NCBI GenBank assembly: GCA_936450465.1
Contig: OW388293.1
Span: 22,345,860-22,409,859 of the forward strand
DNA length: 64,000 nt
Reading direction: 5' to 3'
From: Gibbula magus
Lineage: Eukaryota; Mollusca; Gastropoda; Trochida; Trochidae
Shown here: positions 45,935 through 56,500 of the stretch, in pieces
Layout of the letters: each line of letters starts with the position of its first letter
Position numbering within the stretch: the stretch's first letter is position 1
The notes under the pieces: model-generated
The model's database searches: none
Seen by the model: only the letters and a program-made list of their open reading frames with translations
What the model was told of the DNA's origin: nothing
Made by a program: the position numbers and the translations under genes

Positions 45935-47297
45935 TGTAAGTCTTCTCTCTTAAACGTCCGTTTGAGGACTGTATCACATCAATAAATCACACACGGACGT
46001 AAATCTGATTGCACAACTAGTTCCACTTGGTCGACTCTTAGCTGACCCTTTTAGTTCACAAATATAGTTTTAAAACGTATTGCGTTGTGCAGTCTCCAAT
46101 CACCCTGGGGCAGTTTCCAAGTATGAAAGACTGCATTTAATGAACAATGTTATGTAGACAGCGGATTTGCCTTTATGTCACAGCTGACTTGCCACCGTTG
46201 ACTTCAAAGTAGGGTAGTAACTGGTTTATGTTTATGTGACCTAGATGCCAAGCGAGTACAGGTTGAGAGCTTACACGTTACGTCAGTACATTGTACAAGC
46301 TGTAGAGATAATACTGATGAGACCTGTAATGGTCGTAAGTAATAAGCCTGCTTGCATGCTTGTGGATAGGAAGAGGTCATCATGATTTCTTCACTAATTG
46401 TATTTCTCCTCTCCCCCTACCCCGCTTTTCAAAAGCGTGACGCCATCTTGAGTCTGCAATATCCTGATGTGTATCTTCATCTGTAACATCAGTGACATGA
46501 TTTTACTGGCGCTTTGAAATAAATATAGGCCTACACATTGCATACTCTGTATAATAGGTCCGCGACCTATTTACTGAAATAAACCCCTGTCTCACAGTAC
46601 ACACCGAGGCGGTTATGTCAGCATAATATCTAAGTGTACATAAACACGATAGCTAAAAGGAACTGATGTCTTGTGTGCAGCAGAGTTGGTCTGGTAGTTC
46701 CACCATAGCTTACAGACACATCCACAGGGGCTTGTATTGTCGAAACTAGCAATTACAACGAATATGAAGTCGACGATCCAGCCCCATATACTATAAAAAA
46801 AGTAAAGGGATGTAACGGGGTCAACACCCCATGTCCGTTTGAAATTATATTTCAGAATGTTGTCATCATATTATCATTCAATGTTATATATCACGGCAAA
46901 GCCAATACATTTGTCTTTAAAACAAGCCATCAAACGTAAAAATCGAACGGATAATAACAAGGATATGATTTTTCAAAGCCAAAAATATTAGCACATTGCT
47001 CATGTAAGCCATTTGCCTGGCCCACCAAAATAATAAAATATTCGCTTGAAAAAATTATTATAAAATACTTTATAATATCCTGTCAGCTAATAGTGACCCA
47101 GTTACAAAGCCCAGTATTTGGTGCATCAGATCGCGCAAGAATTATAACATGAGGGACATTGTATTTGACATACCAGGGATTTTACATTATATCAAGTGTG
47201 TTTCGAAACATCGTTTGTCTAGTAGTCATCCATATTGAATGACCTTGACATTGGTCTATTTTTATCAGGGAGCATTCAAGTCGGGAAAAGCAGGTTG
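45935..47297. other. Spacer between P450 genes B and A
   Basis: 1.4 kb between the stop of gene B and the start of gene A. It must carry the gene A promoter and the gene B 3' end. No convincing TATA box could be chosen, and no other gene is seen. Confidence 0.5.
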
Positions 47298-47303
47298 TTT
47301 ATT
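47298..47303 (-). other. Candidate poly(A) signal of P450 gene B
   Basis: AATAAA on the minus strand, 73-78 bases downstream of the TAG stop. Confidence 0.5.
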
Positions 47304-47375
47304 GGAATGTACGAACAAAGCACAGTGGCGTATTGTCTTGTAGTATTGTCTCTTTACGTTGAAAGGTGATGTTTA

Positions 47376-47560
47376 CTATGGAAGCTCAAGAGGAACAATT
47401 TTCATGTAAAAGGCAGCGGGCCTGTTGATTATCCCGGGACAACACTTCATGGATGGAGGTCCATCCTTTCCACAGCGGAACTCAAACCTCTGGAGCATTC
47501 CTACCAGGAACAGGAACAACTCCATCCGGGCCAGAGGTTCACCCAGGCATTCACGACGTC
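47376..47560 (-). CDS. Gene B exon 4 (heme-binding loop and C-terminus)
   Basis: Acceptor TTTCTTTCCAG|GA CGT. RRECLGEPLARMELF, then ends AAFYMKIVPLELP before TAG, a usual CYP2 C-terminus. Confidence 0.9.
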
Positions 47561-50500
47561 CTGGAAAGAAAAAAAAGCCGCGATAAAGCACATATTGCAG
47601 TCATCATTTGACAAGCATGTTCTGAAAATATTCTAGCTTTTAAATTTAAAAAAAAAATAATGTCTTTTTCATACACATAGACATATTTCATTCATAGTAA
47701 AAAGATCAACAATATAAACAGTTTCAAATATTGGTACAGACCAACTGCAAATAAAGTTCAACATAAAGTTCACATAGAATTTACAAGTTCTTTGGGACTT
47801 GCATCATGCATTCACCGAAGTTGCAGTGTTTTAGTCTTTGCAATGGGAGTAACAGATTAGTTTATCAGTATATAGCTTGTTGAGATAACGGTTATAATTT
47901 TCATACTTGTTAGTACATAATGTTATTGATAGATGACCTCACAAGTGCTCATTTCTCATTTTGAAATGTGGAAATGAACATGAGATATGATGATATGTGG
48001 ATGTGAATTTATTTCCTTGAATCCAGTTTTCACGAAGGGCTCATTATGCATTCAGAACGACAGTTATGTACAGCTTAAAATATATAAGTTATTACATTGA
48101 ATTTTGTTTAGTTTTTACGGAATTCATTGAATCTGTCAATTTTCCAAGAAACTTAATTAACAAAGCTTAATCTATTTGATGAAAAGTGACTCAGACAGAG
48201 CATTGCAATGGGCACAGATAAACTATTGTTATCAAGTATATCCTGGTTGCGACAAAACTGTTCATTGCAATTAATTCTCATTCAGCGATATAAGCACACA
48301 CGATTTTCTTAAATCTAAAAAGCACACACTGAGCATACATATACATGCATTTTTTATTCATGTGATGAAATATGATCGATGTCATATTATTCAGAAATTA
48401 TTTGGAAATTATTACACTACAAAGTGTCATATGACGTTTACAATAGTGATAATTTATCCACCTATTCGTTTCGTGAAAATCATATGTGACACTCTTGCTC
48501 GCAAGAAAATACAAAACAAACTGATTACAAAATTTGATGCATGAACGTATGTCGATGTGCAAATTGAGGTCGAAGATAAAAAATGTATTTATATGTGATA
48601 TGGAGGATATTTTTCAATAAACCTGCAAAGTAAAACACAGAATATACTCTACCAATAGAGAAAGGTATCAGCTCCTCTCTCCGAACAAACTTTCCATCGC
48701 TGTCAAGAAATCGTTCTGGGCGGAACTCATTGGGATCCTCCCACACTTCTGGATCTATCAACACTGAACTAAGAAGGGGAATAATTGTAACTCCTTTTGG
48801 GAAGAAATAGCCATGAAAGTGTAGGTCCCTGGACACAGTGTGTGGCAGATTAGCTGGTACTGCATCACACAGCCTCAACGTCTCAGCAATGGTGGCTTCG
48901 AGGTACGGCAGACTGACCCTGTCCTTCATGGACGGTGATCTGTCCAGTCCGATGTTCTCTTGGATCTCCTGGAAACACTTCTCCTGAACATTCGGGTAGT
49001 TCAGAAGATACACCAACGCCCATTTGAGCACAGTGCCAGTAGTTTCAGTACCAGCTGTGAAGAGGTCAACCAGACAGAAATTCAACTCGCTTTCTGAAAT
49101 GAAATGAATTGACGTTTCCTTCAATGAAGATACATCATGTTCATTTAATCCAAAACCCGTAATAATGTATTAATAGATACAATAAGTCCAATGTTGGCCA
49201 AGCATGCTGTTTAATAAATTTCCTTGGCTACCATTTTAAGGATTAGTTTCAGATATGAAATATACTACCTTCACATGAACTCCATCAGGGTATTTGCATC
49301 CGCAAGGCTACTTCAATACCATGATACCATAGGTACCTTCTTTCTCATATCAAGGCTGGTTGATCAACGCTGTCTATAGCATTTATTTTGCCAGCGAATG
49401 AGATGCTGTGATTTTAACTTGTATGTTACAGATACAAAAACCCTGATGAAGCAGGATGATGTAAGGAAAGTGACTGTGAAACATTGGGTGGTTGGTCAAA
49501 GTACTTCCGAGACAGTCCTAAGTCTTCGTTTAAATGATATTACTCACCTTTTAAATATGTCCCGGGTCCAAGTTTATGGCGACGATTCATTTCCATCATA
49601 TAAAGGGAGGTAAAGTTATTTTCACAATTCCGAGTTTCTTGTAGACTTCTGTATTTCATTGGAATGAGCACATCGTTCTCCAAAACCCTAATATTGTTCA
49701 GCGTCCTTTCGTATTTAAATATATCACCAGGGATAAAACGAACGGCTGGGAGAACATTTAGAATATTTGCTGATTTCAGATTGGTGATGTTTTCCTCCAA
49801 AATATTTAGTAATTCTAGGAGTTTTGGATCGCCGTAATCAAACCTTTCACCAAACCCAAAGAAACTGATGACATTGGCAACTGCAGTGTTCAGAAGGTGA
49901 CCACAGTTGCACTCAGTGTCTTTTCGACTTTGAAGGTTAAGAAGCAGGAATGACAACTCTTGGAGTATTTGTTCTTCAAACTGATACGTTCCCATTCCGA
50001 GTTCTTTCATCGCCTTCACGGCAAATGCTCTGTGCTCCTGCCATGATGGACCAGATGAAAAGACGATGCCTGAAAAAGAAATGTGTTGTCAAATTATCAC
50101 ATCCTAAAAAGTCCTAAAAATATATATAATTTATCGTTCAAATGGCAAATATGTAACTCTACCTTCCTAGGAGTATCGGTCAATATGCCTCCTGTTTGAA
50201 TCATGGGGCCTGCGAGGCACAGCCGAGAATGCTTCACGATTTCCTACAGAAGGAACATTGTGCAATCACTGACGAAGTTTGATAAATCTTACCCATACGA
50301 TTAATCATTTACATTTTAACACGATATGATTTAAAGCGTGTTGCTATTTCATTAACTGCTTAACAGGAGAGCTTTTAGCTACTTTAATGTAATAAGTACT
50401 TCAGGATACAAATATAGGTGTATTGCCCCAATGAAGAGATGACACTGCATGCGTGTCAGTAATTATAAGTAACATAAAGGAGTAACATATCGGCCAATGA

Positions 50501-53500
50501 GTAACTAAGGGGTCAAGTGTTTCAAGTGCTTCTTTTTCGAGTACAAAAGCATCAGAACTCATCTACATTAATTGTCTGAGACCCTGAGACAAACTAGTTT
50601 TCAGGAGCTAATATGCCTTTACAATATCTGGAGCTATTTGTCAGAGTAAAAGTCCATAATCATAAGAAAATATTAATAACACCATATTAAAGCACATATA
50701 ATAAGACATTAGTCCTACACTCAGGCTCTGGAAACAAATCTTTAAACCTCTTTATTCTGAAAAAAACCCCACCATTTTATCATATATTTAAAAGGAGACT
50801 ATGAGAAATTTGATCTGTAAACAGAGGCTCCTTTTCAATACATGTCCTACAGATTGAAACATGCACACATAACCAAAATCAAGTGAGAATGATATATTAC
50901 AAATAAATGATGCATAAATATTACAGAGTTTAAATAATGAATTGCATTTTATATATTTTAAGTGGAATACGATTTTCATGTATCACTACATTCGTAGTCA
51001 ATATCTTCACGTTTTACACATTGCTAAATACATATAAAGGTTATATCTTCAGTATTCATCATATACAATATTACATTTAAAAACCATTACAGGATATATA
51101 TTAACTATTTTATAAAATGTGTACATTCCCAATATTTCTGCGCAAGCATCAAGTACAAATTTCGGTTGTATACTCCATGTCAAATATCTAAAAGAAAACA
51201 TTACAATTTATCAATCAATCAAAGTTAATTGCACTTAAAAAGGTCACAGGCCTATAATACATAAATACAAACACTCTATTAAGCAGTAGAGAGTGCACTT
51301 TTTCTAAATCTAAAGGTATGGTATAGAAACATTGAAAGATTTTCAACATGTATTCAGCTAGAACATAGTAGTAAATATATTAGTTTATGGATATTATGAT
51401 TAGTAAAGTAATATTGTTTAATATACATTTGTCTCAAATCGAGGTAGACCGGGCAGACACAAAGAAAATGGTACTCATCTTCAATTACATTCATATTACA
51501 CATTTTACATAATCTGTCTTCTTTCTTACAATTTATCATTCCGACTTTACTTGAATAGATGGATACTTCCATGTGTATGGTTTACCTCTCGTGGCTAAAT
51601 CAACAACGCAGTCTCATAGTATATGAATAGTAGAATATAATACAACAAGGTTGAATAATTATTCACTACGGGATTTGTTTCATATAAAAACCACTGTTCA
51701 TTCATGTTAAGCTAGGCATCAACCCCTTCAAACAACAATATTAGTCTATCATGGTTCACAAGGTTCTGGAGTGTCCTTTAAACTCATTATTATACTTATT
51801 TGATTCTTGAATCCAATTACAGCATCCGAACCCAGTACAATATCGTTTGCAAACATTAGAAATAAAATAGATGGTGTAGTGTAGTGATACACAACGATGT
51901 TTTGCGCATGCGCAATCTGTAACGGAACTTCACTCGGGCAAATAAAAGACATACAAGAAACACGGTCTCGTGTCGTCTCCTCGTAAGATGAACGAAGTAT
52001 GGTACCAATAGTACTAGGTAAATTGGATTAAAATACATAGTACATAGAAAATGGCACTTTTGAGTTGGACGTAGAACGAAAATAAGCGGCGAAATTATAT
52101 ATTATTTAAATACCTATCTGTTGACTAAACCTACTTTGCCTTACCTCCTATAGGTAATGCTATTTCAACCTTAACACAGACGAACTTGAAGAGTGGAGAA
52201 GGGGTGCGTAAAATCCCTTATCCAAGGGGCGGTAAGTCTAGGTGGTCTCGTGACGTCACTACCTGTTCATGTCACTCTCCTATTAGTTGCAGAGCAAGAC
52301 AGACGTGTTTGTTTTGTTCTGAGACTGGGTATTTTTAGCGACTTGGTTGCTAACTTGCTAGCTATCTCTTACTATTTTGAGGGATATTTTCAACTGGTAT
52401 ATCTACAATTCGTCGTTAGCAGGTTGTTTAACAATCTGTTTTAGTAGGTGTTGGGGTACAAAGACCTTGTTGACATGTGCTTGATGTGTGGCCGCCCGAG
52501 AGGTAGCTGCTTGCCTTGCACGTGCAGCTCGTGTCTTTGTGTTTCTCTCACCTGTCTTCATTGACTACTTCGGTTCGCACGCCTTGTAAGGCGTACCCTC
52601 CTCCAGTCACCTTCGACTGTTGGTTGTTGACTCGCTTCGCCATACGCCTGTGACTTGCTTCGCTTGTCTTTCGCGTCCGCCAGTCATACGCCTTCGGTCC
52701 GTATCAACTACCTGTGCGTCTCCAGTCACTCGCCTAGCTTATCACTACGCGAGCCGACCCTTCGCCAGTCATTCGCCTTTGGCTTGATTCTACTGTACTA
52801 GCATCTACTCGCCAGTGTCTCGCTTACGCCAGTCACTCGCTTCGCTAGTCTATCACCTTAGGTTGAAATCGACTTGACTCGCTCCGTCTCGCCAGTGATT
52901 CGCTTCGCCAGTTAATGGTTTCGCCTACCATTCGCCTTTGGCTTGATTCTACTGTACTAGCATCTACTCGCCAGTGTCTCGCTTACGCCAGTCACTCGCT
53001 TCGCTAGTCCATCGCCTTAGGTCGAATCAATTTGACTCGCTACGCGGCGGAACCCCATTCGACAGTTTCCCCTTTTGGCTCGATTCTACTTGACTCGCAT
53101 CTACTCGCCAGTGTCTAGCTTACGCCAGTCACTCGCTTCGCTAGTCCATCGCCTTAGGTTGAATCTGTGGGGTTCGTTTCGTCTCGCCAGTGATTCGCTT
53201 CGCCAGTCACTTGCTTCGCCAGTCTTTCGCCTTAGGTTCGATTCTACTGACTCGCATCTACCGGCCAGTGTCTCGCTTAGGCCAGTCACTCGCTTCGCCA
53301 GTCTATCGCCTTAGGTCGAATCAACTTGACTCGCTTCGTCTCGCAAGTGACTCGCTACGCCAATCATTGGCTTCGCCAGTCATTCGCCATAGGCTTGATT
53401 CTACTTGACTTGCTTCGTCTCGCAAGTGACTCGCTACGCCAATCATTCGCTTCGCCAGTCATTCGCCATAGGCTTGATTCTACTTGACTCGCATCGTCTC

Positions 53501-56500
53501 GCTTAGGCCAGTCACTCGCTTCGCCAGTCTATCGCCTTAGGTCGAATCAACTTGACTCGCTACGCGGCGGACCCCCCTTCGACAGTTTCCCCTTTGGCTT
53601 GATTCTACTTGACTCGCATCTACCCGCCAGTGTCTAACCTACGCCAGTCACTTGCTTCGGTAGTCCATCGCCTTAGGTTGAATCTGTGGGGTTCGTTTCG
53701 TCTCGCCTGTGATTCGCTTCGCCAGTCACTTGCTTCGCCAGTCTTTCGCCTTAGGTTCGATTCTACTGACTCGCATCTACCCGCCAGTGTCTCGCTTAGG
53801 CCAGTCACTCGCTTCGCCAGTCTATCGCCTTAGGTCGAATCAACTTGACTCGCTTCGTCTCGCAAGTGACTCGCTACGCCAATCATTGGCTTCGCCAGTC
53901 ATTCGCCATAGGCTTGATTCTACTTGACTCGCATCGTCTCGCCAGTGTCTCGCTTAGGCCAGTCACTCGCTTCGCCAGTCTATCGCCTTAGGTCGAATCA
54001 ACTTGACTCGCTTTGTCTCGCAAGTGACTCGCTACGCCAATCATTCGCTTCGCCAGTCATTCGCCATAGGCTTGATTCTACTTGACTCGCATCGTCTCGC
54101 CAGTGCCTCGTCTAGTGACTCGCCTCTTCTACGCTACGCGTGCGAGTGTCTCATCCTTCGCCCTCCTGCGTAAGTGACTCGACTGTCACTACCTTTCGCC
54201 TACGTCACGTGTGTTACGCCGGCTCCGCCATGTACTCCGTTTTTTGCGCGAATTGCGGAGGGCTTGATATTGACTTTGTTCTCTTCGAGTTCAGAGCCTT
54301 TGTTTTCAACTTTCTTACGCTACGCTACTCAAGTGTCTCGCGTTAGTGATTCACCTCGTCTACGCTACACGTGCCTCGTCTTTCGCTCTCCTGCATGAGT
54401 GACTCGACTGTCACTACCTTCTACGTCACGTGTGTTAATGTTTCTCCTGCTCCGCCATGTACTCCACTTTTTGCACGAATTGCGGAGGGATGTCACGGCC
54501 ATTCGCAAGTCCGTGGCCTATAGGGCTTCGCTTCAGAAACGTGCATCGTCTTATCCAAACCGATAGGGGTTAGAGAGATTCATTCTCTCCCCCTTCGCGT
54601 TTGCTTTCTCGTCCGAAGACTTGTACGTCGCCTCCCCCAGACAGGCGTATGTCGCCTTTGAGACTTAAGGTCAGCGGACCCTCCACATCCAAGAGCAAGA
54701 AGAAGAAGGCCGAGAAGGATAGGTTTGACCAAGTCAATCCGGACCTCCTTCTTGCGTCCGTTAAGGACAGGGTCTCTTCATTGCTGGATGCTCGGTTGGG
54801 TCCACTGGCTTTGCCTAGTCTCACGATCCCCGCTACTATGCTAGATCATGAACCCAATGCGGACTGCGTGTCTCAGGGTTCGCGTCCCACGTCTTCAAGG
54901 GCCTCCGGGTCAGCTGCCTCCTCGAGGGTTTCTCACACCCCTATGCGTCGTGTCACGGTGGTGTCGCCCACCCGGGATTCCTCGCTAGACTCGGCGGAGC
55001 GTGACGTCTGCTTCGTTGAGGTCTCGGACCCTCCAGGTATCAATATAGTGTGGCATATTGTGTGGGGTTGTCGGAGGATCCGCCGGTTATCGACTCAGTC
55101 CCAAGGCTGTCGGAGATGGCCTCGTTCGCGGAGGTACAACTCAGTCAGGTCAGCGTGTCAGGACCCCGTTCGTCGGCAGCCAGGAAGGCTTCCTTTTGTT
55201 CTGAAGGGGACTTAGCTCCCGCGCGTGAAGGGGAAGTCTCTCGCGTAGGCTTTGCACAGGCTACACTGAACTTCAGAGCAGTATCACCCATGGTTCGCTA
55301 GTCCAGCCGTTGCTCGCAGGTTTCACCGCAATGCATAGCCATATGGTGTTGCGGGCTTTCTCCCTGCCGTAATACTAGCAGCCGCGATTTAAGTGAAATA
55401 TTCTTGTAAGCCGAGTTAAACCCTAACTCACCTCACCTCTGTAAGAGGTCGCCAGGGTTAGTTGTGTCAGTCCTCATGGGCCTTCATTAAAACCTTCCGC
55501 TCTGTGGACGGCCAAACGAAGCTTCGTCCCCCTGAGTGGGACCTAGCAAATGTGCTCAACCATCTTCGGTCCGATACGTATGAACCGCTCTCTGGCGTAC
55601 CCCTCCTCCCTCTCACCATCAAGGTAATTTTTCTGGTGACCATTTCGGAAATCCATGCCTTGCAGGCGGACCTTCTACGTTTTGAGGTCTGGGAGGGGGG
55701 ATCGGCCTCTCTTAGGTTGGCGCCCGACCTTGTCTGTAAGAACCAGGCAGCTGATGAAGCTGGCCGTACGTTTTCTATCCCGACTCTTGGTTCTGACTCA
55801 GGAGAGGTGGATCTCTCTCTGTGGCCGGTGAGGGCTTTGAGGTTGTACACGCAGCGTACCCGCTCACCTGTTAAGAAACTTGAGTGTCACTCACCTCGTC
55901 TGGATTACATGCTTTAGTGGTTCGTCTGTCACTCACCTGCTTAGTGACTCGGCTGTCTCTCACCTGTCACTCACATCGTCTAGCTTACTCGCTTCAGTGG
56001 CTCGTCTGTCACTCACCTGTTAAGTGAATTGAGTATCATTCACCTCCCCTAGCTTACACGCGTCAGTGGCTCGTTTGTCAGTCACTTGTTAGTGACTGGA
56101 TGGTCTCGTCAAGGTCTCGACTATCACTCACCTAGTTACTCTACTACCGCCGTTTTTGCTTCACTATGTACTCTGCGTTTTTGTAATTGCAGAGGTAGGA
56201 AGTCTGCTAGGACTTGCCTTGTATGAAGTGCAAGGAACTGTGTAACGAGTGTGTCACTCTATCGTCTTCAGGTTTCCGGGCGTATGTTTCAGTCGTTCGT
56301 AAGTCCATTGCTTCGTCTTTGAAGAGTTCAGCACTACTTCGGGTCAAGTCGGGTTTTTTTTCTCCCTTTCGGCAATTGCCAACCTATGTCTCCCATGTAG
56401 GTAGCCAAGGCTTCAGGAACCTGTTTCCGATTCAGCCGCGGAGAGATCTGCTCCTCAGCAGGCCAAGCCAAAGGTTACACGTGAACCCTCAGGGTTTCTG

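Noticed and set aside
53075..53927. Serial 60-79 codon frames rich in LRQSLASP
   Set aside because: Translations of the DIRS copy 2 leader satellite, duplicated at 519 bp.
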